A stretch of DNA of 52,353 bases from Porphyromonadaceae bacterium UBA7048 (GCA_002493945.1 DLAL01000064.1:1-52353); one strand, 5' to 3'; shown: positions 17,118-26,472, counted from the stretch's first letter. Program-made: numbers and translations. Notes: a model not told the origin generated them from the sequence alone.

Positions 17118-20100
17118 ATGCGCCGAACCGTCATAAACATTCTTTTCGCGCTTTCGCTGGTCATCCTCGTGCCGCTGCTCTTCACGGCGGCTACAGTGAT
17201 ATGCTGTGTGAAAGTGCTGAAGCCCCAGCATCTGACCCCTATCGTCGAACGCCTTGCCGAGAAATCGCTTGACGCCGACGTGGCCATAGGCCGCGTGGCG
17301 CTCGACTTCAAGCCGGCATTTCCAATTCTCGCGCTGGAGATAGACTCGCTGACGGTGCGGTCGAAAGTATTCGACAGTCTCAGCGCCGAAGAACGCCGGA
17401 GTCTGCCGGCATGGAGCGACACTCTGCTCACGCTCGACCGCTTCAGTGGCGCCATAGACCTCGGGGCCATGCTGCGGGGCCGCATAGCCGTGCGCGACGT
17501 GACTCTCGACCGGGCCGGGCTCAACATAGTGCTCGACCGCTCGGGCCGCGGCAACTTCGCCATATACGAATCCGACACCACTGCGGCGCCTGACAACGGC
17601 GCCCCGATGGTGATTCCGCCATTCTCCATCGAACGGTTCACATTCAACGACACGAGGGAGATCCGCTACTTCAATGCCGTCGACAGCACCGGCGCATCGA
17701 TACTGCTGCTGCACGACGTGTCGCTCGAGCACGAGGACGAACCGTCCTACCGCTTAGTCATCGACGGCAACGTGAACAGCCCCCTGACCAAGGCCATGCT
17801 GAATCTCAGCGACATAGCCTTCGGGCTGGACGGCAGGGTGAAGTGGCAGCCGCGTTCGCCCGAGCTGCTGTCGCTGGAGGAATTCAAGCTCCGCGGAGCA
17901 TTCATAAACGCCAGCATCAACGCGGATGTCGTCCTGGACAGCACTCTGACAGTACCGTCGGCCCGAATCGACATCGAACCGGTGAGAATCGCCGACATGC
18001 TCACCGTAGTCCCCGACAGTCTGCGCCGCCAATACAGGCTTACAGCCCCGTACTTTCAGACGGAAGGAGCCATCGGCCTGACGGCAAGACTCCTGAGCCC
18101 ATACCGTCCGGCGGTCGACTCCATCCCGGCAGCGGAGATAAACGTGGCCATGACCGACACTCCCCTCACCTACGGCAAGGTCCGCTTCAGGCGCATAGGG
18201 TTCGACATCACGGCGCGCACCGACACGGCCGGACTCAGTTCGGCCTCGGTCACCGTCAACCGCCTCGTGGTGGCCGGTCCGGCTACTACGCTCGAGATGT
18301 CAGGCTCGGCCTCCGACCTGCTGTCGGATCCCGAGTTCAAGGCCACCGTGAAAGGCGACATCGACCTGACACTGCTCCCCGAAGCACTCGCCCGGATGAT
18401 TCCGGGAGCCGTCAGCGGAACGATTGACGCCGACTTCGAAGCCGCCGGACGTCAGTCGATGCTCTCGCAGCAGAACTTCCACCGCCTCTATCTCCGGGGC
18501 GACGTCACCGGCCACAACCTCTACTGGCTGTCGGCGGACACGGCAGACATGATAGATGCCCGGACGGCGCGCATAGTGCTGAGCTCGCAGCACCGGATGA
18601 GCGATTCGCTCGGCAAGAAATCCGGTGACGCGATATTCGGTGCCGCAATCAGTGTGGACACGGCCAATGTGCTTCTTTCGGGCGTCGACATGGCCATATC
18701 GGGACTTTCGCTCGGAGCCGGCGCGGACCACACCATCACGGCAGGCGACACCACGGCCGTCGTGCCGCTCGGAGGAGGCGTGAAGATAGAACGCCTGAGT
18801 GTGCTGTCGATAACCGACTCTGCCGGAGCGAGATTCCGCGACGTATCAGGCCGTGTGAGCCTGCAGCGCTACAAGGGCAACAAAAAGGCTCCTCTGATTT
18901 CGGCCGACCTCAACATCGGCTCTGTTGGCGCCGGAGCGCCGGGCACGCGGTTCGTGCTCAGAAACGCGCATCTCAATGCCTCTACCTATAAGAAACCTGT
19001 CGAGGAAACGGCAAGCGGCAAAATCATCAAGGCCATCGCCGACAGCATACACCGCGAGATGCCCCACCTCAGCCCGGACTCAGTGATCAGGCTGGCCATT
19101 GCCAAGCGGCGCGAGAACCGCCGCCACATCCGCCGCGTATCGCTCGAAGAGAACAATGACATCGAAGTGCTCGACTGGAAGCTGGCATCGGGATTCCGCA
19201 AATTCCTGCTGGGATGGCAGCTTAACGGCGAACTCACCACCCGCCGCGCACGCCTGTTCACGCCCCTCTTCCCTCTGCGGAACAACGTGAGCGAACTCGA
19301 CATCAGATTCTCCAACGACACCATACGGATACACAACCTCTCCTATCGGGCCGGAAAGAGCGACCTGACTATAACCGGCCTGGTGTCGAACATCAGGCGC
19401 GCGCTGTCGTTCAGCGGCTTGCGCAATCCGCTGAAGATAAACTTCGAGGCCCAGAGCGACACCATAGACGTCAACCAGCTCGCCTCGGCAGTATTCGCCG
19501 GAGCGGCCTATGCCGACAGACTGCGCCACGGCGATGTGAAGCCCGACCTCTCCAAGACCGACGACGACAAAGCCCTTCAGGACCAGCTCGACGCCATAGC
19601 CTCGCAGCAGCCCGACACTGCCGGTCCGCTGCTGATACCGGTCAATATAGACGCCTCATTCAAGGTCAACGCAAAGAATATCATCTACTCCGACCTTGAC
19701 TTCAAGGACTGCAGCACCGAACTGCTCCTCTACTCCGGCGCCCTCAACATCCACGACCTGAAGGCAAAGTCCGATGCCGGCGACATGGGAATGTCGGCCA
19801 TGTATATGGCCCCGACCAAAGACAACATGCACTTCGGATTCAGTCTCGACCTTCAGAAGATGAACATCGCCAAATTTCTGTCGCTCGTCCCGGCCATAGA
19901 CTCGATAATGCCGATGATACGCGATTTCAGCGGATATATCAACGCCGACCTTGCTGCGACAGTGGATGTTGACAGCTCGATGAATCTGGTGCTCCCCACA
20001 CTCGACGCCGCCATCAGACTGTCGGGCGAGGAGCTCGCATTCATCAACCCTGAGACATACGCCACCATAGGCAAGTGGCTGCGGTTCAGAGACAAGGCCG

Positions 20101-20606
20101 ACAACCACATCAAGCGCGTCAGCGTAGAGATTGTGGTGCGCGACGATGTGCTGCAGATCTATCCGTTCGCGTTCGACATCGACCGCTACCGCCTCGGCGT
20201 GGTGGGCTACAACGACCTGGACATGAACTTCGACTACCACATATCGGTGCTGAAGTCGCCGCTGCCATTCAAGTTCGGCATCACCGTCAAGGGCAATCCC
20301 GACAAATACAAAATACGCCTCGGCGGTGCGAAATACAAGGAGGGACAGGTTGCACAGAGCGTCGGAGTGACCGACACGGCACGCGTCAACCTGCTCAACC
20401 AGATAGAGAACGTATTCCGCCGCGGCATGGTGCGCTCGAAGTTCGCGCCGCTGACATCGGGCAAAGGGCCTGACATCAAGGCGCTGACAGACAGCGCCGG
20501 CGCCGTTCTCTCTCCGGCTGATTCGGTGGCACTCGGGCTGAAAGCGCCTGCCGACACCGTACCGGCTCCGACAGAAACCAAGAAAACGAAAAAACGCAGG
20601 AAATGA
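17118..20606 (+). CDS. Giant AsmA-family protein
   Basis: The 1162-residue protein has one N-terminal membrane segment (INILFALSLVILVPLLF) and then an almost entirely beta-rich periplasmic body with the repeating short motifs of the AsmA clan (RIDIEPVRIADM, DIDLTLLPEAL, GALNIHDLKAK). The AsmA-like C-terminal domain ends at about residue 1080 (YRLGVVGYNDLDMNFDYHI, then a glycine-lysine-rich strand). The tail is basic (KKTKKRRK). AsmA-clan proteins are thought to form bridge-like grooves that move phospholipids across the periplasm or act in outer-membrane biogenesis. It starts 4 bases after the DUF5715 gene and overlaps the HAD gene by 4 bases, so all three are one operon. Confidence 0.88.
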   Translation: MRRTVINILFALSLVILVPLLFTAATVICCVKVLKPQHLTPIVERLAEKSLDADVAIGRVALDFKPAFPILALEIDSLTVRSKVFDSLSAEERRSLPAWSDTLLTLDRFSGAIDLGAMLRGRIAVRDVTLDRAGLNIVLDRSGRGNFAIYESDTTAAPDNGAPMVIPPFSIERFTFNDTREIRYFNAVDSTGASILLLHDVSLEHEDEPSYRLVIDGNVNSPLTKAMLNLSDIAFGLDGRVKWQPRSPELLSLEEFKLRGAFINASINADVVLDSTLTVPSARIDIEPVRIADMLTVVPDSLRRQYRLTAPYFQTEGAIGLTARLLSPYRPAVDSIPAAEINVAMTDTPLTYGKVRFRRIGFDITARTDTAGLSSASVTVNRLVVAGPATTLEMSGSASDLLSDPEFKATVKGDIDLTLLPEALARMIPGAVSGTIDADFEAAGRQSMLSQQNFHRLYLRGDVTGHNLYWLSADTADMIDARTARIVLSSQHRMSDSLGKKSGDAIFGAAISVDTANVLLSGVDMAISGLSLGAGADHTITAGDTTAVVPLGGGVKIERLSVLSITDSAGARFRDVSGRVSLQRYKGNKKAPLISADLNIGSVGAGAPGTRFVLRNAHLNASTYKKPVEETASGKIIKAIADSIHREMPHLSPDSVIRLAIAKRRENRRHIRRVSLEENNDIEVLDWKLASGFRKFLLGWQLNGELTTRRARLFTPLFPLRNNVSELDIRFSNDTIRIHNLSYRAGKSDLTITGLVSNIRRALSFSGLRNPLKINFEAQSDTIDVNQLASAVFAGAAYADRLRHGDVKPDLSKTDDDKALQDQLDAIASQQPDTAGPLLIPVNIDASFKVNAKNIIYSDLDFKDCSTELLLYSGALNIHDLKAKSDAGDMGMSAMYMAPTKDNMHFGFSLDLQKMNIAKFLSLVPAIDSIMPMIRDFSGYINADLAATVDVDSSMNLVLPTLDAAIRLSGEELAFINPETYATIGKWLRFRDKADNHIKRVSVEIVVRDDVLQIYPFAFDIDRYRLGVVGYNDLDMNFDYHISVLKSPLPFKFGITVKGNPDKYKIRLGGAKYKEGQVAQSVGVTDTARVNLLNQIENVFRRGMVRSKFAPLTSGKGPDIKALTDSAGAVLSPADSVALGLKAPADTVPAPTETKKTKKRRK

Positions 20607-21334
20607 ACATCCACGATACCTTCATTACGGCCGCCGGGGCTTATCAGGCCCGGACCGGCCACGCACCGGGACATCTGCGGGCGGTGCTCTTCGATATGGA
20701 CGGCGTGCTCTACGACTCTATGCCCAATCACGCCAAGGCATGGAAGATGATGTGCGACGAAGCGGGAATCGACGCCGACGAGGACGAGTTTTTCGCTTAT
20801 GAAGGACGCACCGGGGCCTCGACCATCAATCTGCTCTACCGCCGCCAGTACGGGCACGGCGCCGATGAGGAAACGTGCCGCCGTCTGTACGCCATCAAGA
20901 GCCGCAACTTCAAGGCGATGGGCGAGCCTGTCATCATGGAGGGCGCGCAGGACGCCGTCGGACGCGTCACCGGCGCCGGTCTTGAGGCTGTGCTGGTGAC
21001 CGGCTCGGGACAGGCCTCGATACTCGAACGCATCGCACGCGACTATCCCGGCGCATTCAGTCTGCGCGTCACCGCACACGACGTGGTCCACGGCAAGCCC
21101 CACCCGGAGCCGTTCCTGAAAGGACTGGACAAAGCCGGCGTACCGGCGTGGGAGGCACTTGCCGTAGACAATGCCCCGCTGGGCGTGGAGAGCGCCTCGG
21201 CAGCAGGGATATTCACCATCGGCGTCAGGACCGGGCCTCTCGAGCCCGGCTCGCTTCTTCAGGCAGGCGCCGACATGGAAATCAGCTCCATGACCGAACT
21301 TTCACGGCTTTTCAGCCGTTTACTCTGTGACTGA
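20603..21334 (+). CDS. HAD-superfamily phosphatase, phosphoglycolate phosphatase/beta-phosphoglucomutase type
   Basis: This is a cytosolic hydrolase of 243 residues. The nucleophile motif is FDMDGVLYDS, with D31 and D33. Motif II is VLVTGSG, motif III lysine is in HGKPHPEPF, and motif IV acidic residues are in LAVDNAPLGVESA. An alpha-helical cap lies between motifs I and II, as in the beta-phosphoglucomutase-like subfamily. The substrate is probably a small sugar phosphate but cannot be named. The start is the ATG in an ATGA overlap with the AsmA gene stop, which shows translational coupling. The first 25 residues before the FDMD motif are longer than usual for the family. Confidence 0.88.
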   Translation: MNIHDTFITAAGAYQARTGHAPGHLRAVLFDMDGVLYDSMPNHAKAWKMMCDEAGIDADEDEFFAYEGRTGASTINLLYRRQYGHGADEETCRRLYAIKSRNFKAMGEPVIMEGAQDAVGRVTGAGLEAVLVTGSGQASILERIARDYPGAFSLRVTAHDVVHGKPHPEPFLKGLDKAGVPAWEALAVDNAPLGVESASAAGIFTIGVRTGPLEPGSLLQAGADMEISSMTELSRLFSRLLCD

Positions 21335-21379
21335 TAGTGTAAAATTCGTCACAAGCAGGTTTGCAAACTTCATAGAATT

Positions 21380-22453
21380 ATGAAACAGAAACTCATCTTC
21401 ACAAATCTCGTCGGAAAGGCCCTCGACGACCTGGTCGCCGAAGCCGGCAATCCTCAGGTTGTCATCGTTGCGGACACGAACACTGCCGTGTTCGTGCTGC
21501 CGCTGCTCAAGGCAGACTCCAAAGCGGCCGCCGACGCCAAGGTAATCACAGTAAAATCGGGAGACTCCAACAAGAACCTCGAGGAACTGACGAGTCTGTG
21601 GAAACATCTCTCCGAACTCGAAGCCGGCCGCAGCACCATAGTCGTCAATCTCGGCGGCGGTGTGGTGAGCGACATGGCAGGATTCGCCGCCGCCACATTC
21701 AAGCGCGGAATGAAGTGCATCAATATCCCCACCACCGTACTCGCCGCCGTAGATGCATCCGTAGGCGGCAAGACCGGCATCAACTTCAACGGATTCAAGA
21801 ATCAGATAGGCGCTTTCTACGAGCCTGACGCAGCCATCATATCGACTATATTTTTCAACACACTGCCTCCGCAGCAGATACTCTCGGGCTATGCCGAGAT
21901 GCTGAAGCACGGACTGCTCGAGGACCGCGAGACCCTCGGCAGACTGCTCGGATTCAGCCCCGTGCGTCCGGTCCTCGATGTGGCCGGACTGCTGCCGCTG
22001 ATAGAGGCGAGCGTTGGAGTGAAGGTGCGCATAGTCGAGACCGACCTTACCGAGCAGGGCATCCGCAAGGCCCTCAATCTGGGACACACCATAGGCCATG
22101 CGTTCGAGAGCTTCGCCTATTCGCATAAATCACCCGTACCCCACGGCTACGCCATAGCATGGGGCATCGTGGCCGAACTCGTGCTCTCGCATATGATGCT
22201 CGGATTCCCCTCGGATGTGCTCCACAACTTCGCAAGCTATGTCCGCGAGAATTTCGACGCGTTCGACATCACCTGCGACGACTACCCGGCTCTCATCGCC
22301 GCCATGCGACAGGACAAGAAGAACCGCGACGCCGACTCAATCAACTTCACACTCCTCGAGGACGTCGGCAAGCCGCACATCGACCAAACAGCAGACCCCG
22401 ACCACATTAAGGCCGCGCTCGACATATACCGCGACCTCATGGGGATTGCATGA
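21380..22453 (+). CDS. aroB: 3-dehydroquinate synthase
   Basis: AroB turns DAHP into 3-dehydroquinate, the second step of the shikimate pathway, using NAD and a divalent metal. The 357 residues fit the family. The NAD-binding glycine-rich segment is NLGGGVVSDMAGF, followed by INIPTTVLAAVDASVGGKTGI. Metal-ligand regions are AEMLKHGLL, NLGHTIGHAFE and PVPHGYAIAWG. Active-site lysines lie in RQDKKNR. It begins 45 bases after the HAD gene with no clear promoter or terminator between, so it may share that transcript. Confidence 0.96.
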   Translation: MKQKLIFTNLVGKALDDLVAEAGNPQVVIVADTNTAVFVLPLLKADSKAAADAKVITVKSGDSNKNLEELTSLWKHLSELEAGRSTIVVNLGGGVVSDMAGFAAATFKRGMKCINIPTTVLAAVDASVGGKTGINFNGFKNQIGAFYEPDAAIISTIFFNTLPPQQILSGYAEMLKHGLLEDRETLGRLLGFSPVRPVLDVAGLLPLIEASVGVKVRIVETDLTEQGIRKALNLGHTIGHAFESFAYSHKSPVPHGYAIAWGIVAELVLSHMMLGFPSDVLHNFASYVRENFDAFDITCDDYPALIAAMRQDKKNRDADSINFTLLEDVGKPHIDQTADPDHIKAALDIYRDLMGIA

Positions 22454-22539
22454 AAACGCCGACGCATTTTTATGATGTGTTTTTACGTCCGCACCGATAA
22501 AAAAACGGCATACAGACTTTCACATATCAAGAATAATTG

Positions 22540-22547
22540 CTATTTTT
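22540..22547 (+). promoter_or_regulatory. Probable -7 element of the pyrE operon
   Basis: TATTTTTG matches TAnnTTTG, 27 bases before the pyrE ATG. The -33 position is a weak TTTC near 22517. The gap after aroB (22454-22574) is AT-rich, which also marks a promoter region. Confidence 0.6.
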
Positions 22548-22574
22548 GCGACTTGAAACATCACGTAACAGAAA

Positions 22575-23213
22575 ATGAAAAACGTAGAACGTCTCTTAGC
22601 AGAAAAACTCCTCAAAATCAATGCGTTGAAGATTCAGCCCTCGAATCCGTTCACATGGGCATCAGGCTGGAACTCGCCCATATATACCGACAACCGCCGC
22701 ACCCTCTCCTATCCCGACGTACGCTCTTTCATTAAAGTCGAGCTCACGCGCATCATCCTCGAGAACTTCCCCGAAGCCCAGGCCATAGCCGGTGTCGCCA
22801 CCGGAGCCATCGCCCAGGGCGCCCTCGTTGCCGACACGCTGGACCTTCCCTACGTATACGTACGTTCGACACCCAAGGACCACGGCATGGAGAACCTCAT
22901 CGAAGGCGATCTGCGTCAGGGCCAGAAAGTAGTAGTCGTCGAAGACCTCGTCTCCACCGGCAAAAGCTCGCTCAAAGCAGTTCAGGCCATCCGCAATGCA
23001 GGATGCGAAGTGGTAGGCATGGTAGCTCTCTTCACCTACGGATTCCCTCTGGCCGAGGAGAACTTCGTCAAAGAAGGTGTGAAGCTCATCACTCTGAGCG
23101 ACTACAATGCCATGCTCGACGTAGCCCTGAAGACAAACTACATCAGTGAGAAAGACCTCGGCACACTGCGCCGCTGGCGTGAAGATCCCGCCAACTGGGT
23201 TCCCGAACGCTGA
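22575..23213 (+). CDS. pyrE: Orotate phosphoribosyltransferase
   Basis: PyrE joins orotate to PRPP to give orotidine 5'-phosphate in de novo pyrimidine synthesis. The 212-residue protein shows the orotate-side segment SGWNSPIYTDNR, the conserved lysines in YVRSTPKDHG and the PRPP-binding motif VVVVEDLVSTGKSS (about residues 116-129). The start gives the usual N-terminus. It leads a tight run of genes (30, 13 and 10 base gaps, then an overlap) that continues with envelope-type genes. Confidence 0.97.
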   Translation: MKNVERLLAEKLLKINALKIQPSNPFTWASGWNSPIYTDNRRTLSYPDVRSFIKVELTRIILENFPEAQAIAGVATGAIAQGALVADTLDLPYVYVRSTPKDHGMENLIEGDLRQGQKVVVVEDLVSTGKSSLKAVQAIRNAGCEVVGMVALFTYGFPLAEENFVKEGVKLITLSDYNAMLDVALKTNYISEKDLGTLRRWREDPANWVPER

Positions 23214-23243
23214 TCACCCCTCCACAAACACCGAAGCATCTAA

Positions 23244-23657
23244 ATGGCAAAATATTCGTCCAAGCCGACGGTCATCAACCGCCCGGCCTCATCCCTCGCC
23301 GCTAAATTCGCCGATTTCTCCACGCTTAACGACTCACTGGCCGCCCTTCCCGAAGAGGAACGCGCCAAAGTGGGGAACGTCGAATTTACCTGCGACACCA
23401 TCAAAATCGTCACCCCGCAGGTGGGCGACATCGTTCTCAAGGCCGTAGAGCGCACCGACAGCCGCGTACGCCTGCAGGCTCAGAACTCGCCTGTGCCCAT
23501 GACCCTCGAGGTCGACCTCAAGCCTGTCAGTGACGACAGCACCGAAGTGACCGGCACAATCGACGTAGACATCCCCGTGATGCTGCGTCCGCTGGTGGGT
23601 CCCAGTCTCCAGAAAGCCGCCGACCAGTTCGGCACACTCTTTGCCAACCTTGCATAA
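23244..23657 (+). CDS. SRPBCC-like small protein of the pyrE neighbourhood
   Basis: A 137-residue protein with no signal or membrane segment. The alternating strand pattern (INRPASSLAAKFADF at the start, TLEVDLKPV and TGTIDVDIPVML near the end, and a final helix LQKAADQFGTLFANLA) fits the START/SRPBCC helix-grip fold, which binds hydrophobic ligands. I recall similar proteins next to pyrE in other Bacteroidales, but the function is unknown. It lies 30 bases after pyrE and 13 bases before the lipoprotein gene. Confidence 0.7.
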   Translation: MAKYSSKPTVINRPASSLAAKFADFSTLNDSLAALPEEERAKVGNVEFTCDTIKIVTPQVGDIVLKAVERTDSRVRLQAQNSPVPMTLEVDLKPVSDDSTEVTGTIDVDIPVMLRPLVGPSLQKAADQFGTLFANLA

Positions 23658-23670
23658 CTTACGGCGACAT

Positions 23671-24177
23671 ATGGCGCGTGCCCTCGACACCCGGGCACTG
23701 ATTATGCTGCTGACAGCCATTCCGGCACTGTACGGATGCGACTCACTTGACGATGACCGCATACCGGCAGTGCCGGTCAATGTCACGTTCCAGACCATAG
23801 CGGACTGGAACATCTACGGCGTGAATGCCGCGATGGACTGGCAGCGGTTCATCCGTTCGGAGCGTATCCCGGCCAACTTCTTCTACACCGACATCACGCA
23901 GACAGGCTTCGGCGGCGTGCTGCTGGTCTGCGACGTCCTGGGCGAGCCTCAGGCCTACGATCTGGCGTGTCCCGTGGAGTGTCGCAACGATGTCCGCGTG
24001 GCAGTATCGTCTGAAGGCGAGCAGCTGGCCGTGTGCCCCAAGTGCGGCAGTTCGTACAACGTATTCTCTCTTGCAGGCCACCCCGTGAGCGGTCCTGCCG
24101 CCGAACACGGCTACGCGCTGCGCAAGTACAGAGTCGTGGCAGGCCGCGCCGGAGCATACCGTCTTATTACGTTCTGA
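23671..24177 (+). CDS. Rieske-like lipoprotein lacking the iron-sulfur histidines
   Basis: The ATG at 23671 gives a 168-residue protein with a lipoprotein-like signal (ALIMLLTAIPALYGC, acceptor C23). The C-terminal half has the order of a Rieske domain: DLACPVEC, then VCPKCGSSYNVF, then HPVSGPA and YALRKYRV. In a true Rieske domain the first motif is CTHxGC and the second CPCHGS. Here both histidine ligands are absent, and four cysteines (CPVEC and CPKC) remain. The domain may therefore bind zinc or serve a structural role instead of a [2Fe-2S] cluster. An in-frame ATG at 23641 exists, but it overlaps the SRPBCC gene end and would spoil the signal peptide. It is in one operon with pyrE and the SGNH-MBOAT pair. 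Confidence 0.7.
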   Translation: MARALDTRALIMLLTAIPALYGCDSLDDDRIPAVPVNVTFQTIADWNIYGVNAAMDWQRFIRSERIPANFFYTDITQTGFGGVLLVCDVLGEPQAYDLACPVECRNDVRVAVSSEGEQLAVCPKCGSSYNVFSLAGHPVSGPAAEHGYALRKYRVVAGRAGAYRLITF

Positions 24178-24187
24178 ACGCCCGACC

Positions 24188-24994
24188 ATGAGACGCCACT
24201 ACGCCGAACTATGGTTGCTGCTGCTGACGTCATTCGCCGTCTTCGCGGTCTCGTCGGCTTTCGACATGCCCGAAATCGGCGGACGGAAGCTGAAATCATC
24301 AGGCATAGCCGACGCCTTGTTAGCCCAGCGGAGCGACGGCGGCAGAGACGCCGTCTCCGTCGCCGGCAGCCTCTCCGCCGATACTACCGCTGCCGCAGAC
24401 CCGTCTGCAGAACCGGCGCCATGCGACAGCCTTCCGAAAACCATACTCTTCATCGGCGACTCCATGCTCGAGGGCCTCGGGCCGCGCATGGCAGCCTATG
24501 CCGACCACAACGGCCACACACTCTACGAGGTGATGTGGTACAGCTCGACATCGGAAGTATGGGGCCGCTCTGACCGTCTTGCCGGTTATATCGGCAGGAT
24601 AAAGCCCGACTACATATTCATCTGCCTGGGTGCCAACGAGCTCTTCGTGAAGGACATCGCGGAGAAACGCACAAAGTACGTCGACCGGATTCTGGCCGAC
24701 ATCGACACCATCCCTTACCTGTGGATAGGTCCGCCCAACTGGCGCGACGACACGGGCATCAACGACCTGATAGCCTCGCAGACTGAACGGGGCTGCTTCT
24801 TCCTGAGCGACGGCATGCACTTCGAGCGCTCGAAAGACGGCGCACATCCCACACATGAGTCGGCGGCCGCATGGCTCGACAGCGTGGTCCGATGGATGCC
24901 CCGGCACGCAAAGCACCCCATACTGATGGAGACGCCGTCAGTGAAGTCGTCCAGGGCCAAACGCATATTCGTGCATCAACCAAACGAAAAGTGA
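24188..24994 (+). CDS. SGNH/GDSL-family hydrolase, envelope, partner of MBOAT acyltransferase
   Basis: A 268-residue protein with an N-terminal signal anchor (LWLLLLTSFAVFAV) and a low-complexity linker rich in Ala and Asp. The SGNH blocks are FIGDSMLEG (nucleophile S92), the asparagine block CLGANELF and the Asp-His pair D217/H220 in DGAHPT. The arrangement resembles AlgX/PatB-type acetyltransferases and esterases that act on periplasmic glycans. Its stop codon overlaps the start of the MBOAT gene, the usual two-protein system in which MBOAT moves acetyl groups across the membrane and the SGNH protein attaches or removes them. The target glycan is unknown. Confidence 0.82.
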   Translation: MRRHYAELWLLLLTSFAVFAVSSAFDMPEIGGRKLKSSGIADALLAQRSDGGRDAVSVAGSLSADTTAAADPSAEPAPCDSLPKTILFIGDSMLEGLGPRMAAYADHNGHTLYEVMWYSSTSEVWGRSDRLAGYIGRIKPDYIFICLGANELFVKDIAEKRTKYVDRILADIDTIPYLWIGPPNWRDDTGINDLIASQTERGCFFLSDGMHFERSKDGAHPTHESAAAWLDSVVRWMPRHAKHPILMETPSVKSSRAKRIFVHQPNEK

Positions 24995-26472
24995 TGGCAT
25001 CCCTGACCGACATCCTGCACAACGTCGGACAGATGCTGACGTACGACCCCGAGGCACCGATGCTGTTTTCGTCGGGCATCTTCTGGGCGCTCTTTCTCGT
25101 GTTCATGCCAATCTACGGGCTGCTCAGACAGCGGAAGACGCAGATGGTGGTCTTCGTGGTGCTGTTCAGCTTTTTCTTCTACTATAAGAGCAGCGGCCTC
25201 TTCGTGCTCATGCTTGCCGGCACGTCGCTGACTGACTGGCTTCTGTCGCGCGCGATAGCGCGGCCCGGACAGTCGCGCGCCGTCCGGCGCGGATGCGTGG
25301 CTCTGTCGCTCTGTCTGTCGCTCGGCATACTGGGCTACTTCAAGTACGCCAACTTTTTCCTATGGAATTTTCAGGCCATGACCGGAGGGAACTTCCAGCC
25401 GCTTGACCTGGTGCTACCGGTAGGCATATCGTTCTATACATTCCAGTCCGTGAGCTACATCGTGGACGTCTACAAAGGGCGCGTGGCGCCTACGCGGACG
25501 TGGCTTGAGTACGCGTTCTTCCTGTCGTTCTTCCCGGCGCTGGTAGCCGGCCCAATAGTGCGTGCGGATTACTTCCTGCCGCAGATCGACCAGAACCGCC
25601 ACGCAAGCCGCGAAGAGATATACACGGGGCTGTGGCTCATCATGCTCGGCGTCATCAAGAAAGCTGTCATAGCCGACTACATCGCACAGTACAACGACCT
25701 GATATTCAACTCGCCCGGCGCCTACTCGGGATTCGAGACGCTGATGGGCATCATCGGCTACACTATGCAGATATACTGCGACTTCTCGGGCTACTCCGAC
25801 ATGGCCATCGGCATAGCGCTCATCATGGGATTCAGGCTCGCACAGAACTTCAACTTCCCCTACAAGTCACAGAATCTCACCGACTTCTGGCGACGCTGGC
25901 ACATATCGCTCTCGTCATGGCTGCGCGACTACGTGTACATACCTCTGGGGGGCAACCGCAAAGGCACCGTGCGGACGTACGTGAATAATTTCGTCACTAT
26001 GGTCATAGGGGGCCTGTGGCACGGTGCGGCATGGAAATTCGTATTCTGGGGCGCGATGCACGGTGCCGGGCTGGCCGTGCACAAGGCTTCGCGTCCGTGG
26101 CTCGACCGCGTGCCCGACAACCGGCTGACCCGCGCGCTGTGGTGGCTGACTACAATGGTGTTCGTGTCGCTGCTGTGGGTATTCTTCCGCGCCGCCTCGT
26201 GGGATGATTCACTCGAAATCATCCGTTCGGTCGGCCGAGACTTCTCGCTGACGTACTTTCCGGCCTTCGCGTCGGCGCGCATGCTGTGGCTCGTACTGAT
26301 GTTCGTCATCATCGCGGCGCACGCCGTGCCCGCTGCATTCTGGGAGCGCGTCCGGCAGCTCTTCGTGCGGTCGCCGTGGGCAGTCAAACTTCTGCTATTC
26401 ATCCTCACTGTGCAACTCGTCCTCGAACTGCGCACGGCCGATGTCAGTCCCTTCATTTACTTCCAGTTTTAG
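24994..26472 (+). CDS. MBOAT-family membrane O-acyltransferase (AlgI-like)
   Basis: A polytopic inner-membrane protein of 492 residues. The start is the ATG at 24994 that overlaps the previous TGA. An in-frame ATG farther upstream (24871) is inside the SGNH gene and is rejected. Family motifs are VGISFYTFQSVSYIVDVY, FWRRWHISLSSWLRDYVYIPLGG and the catalytic histidine region GGLWHGAAWKFVFWGAMHG. AlgI/PatA-type MBOATs pass acetyl from acetyl-CoA to a periplasmic acceptor or partner. Paired with the upstream SGNH protein, it probably acetylates a surface polysaccharide or peptidoglycan sugar. Confidence 0.93.
   Translation: MASLTDILHNVGQMLTYDPEAPMLFSSGIFWALFLVFMPIYGLLRQRKTQMVVFVVLFSFFFYYKSSGLFVLMLAGTSLTDWLLSRAIARPGQSRAVRRGCVALSLCLSLGILGYFKYANFFLWNFQAMTGGNFQPLDLVLPVGISFYTFQSVSYIVDVYKGRVAPTRTWLEYAFFLSFFPALVAGPIVRADYFLPQIDQNRHASREEIYTGLWLIMLGVIKKAVIADYIAQYNDLIFNSPGAYSGFETLMGIIGYTMQIYCDFSGYSDMAIGIALIMGFRLAQNFNFPYKSQNLTDFWRRWHISLSSWLRDYVYIPLGGNRKGTVRTYVNNFVTMVIGGLWHGAAWKFVFWGAMHGAGLAVHKASRPWLDRVPDNRLTRALWWLTTMVFVSLLWVFFRAASWDDSLEIIRSVGRDFSLTYFPAFASARMLWLVLMFVIIAAHAVPAAFWERVRQLFVRSPWAVKLLLFILTVQLVLELRTADVSPFIYFQF

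Noticed and set aside
20234..21103. Minus-strand open frame across the AsmA/HAD junction
   Set aside because: It crosses two real genes that overlap by ATGA and has no recognised domain.
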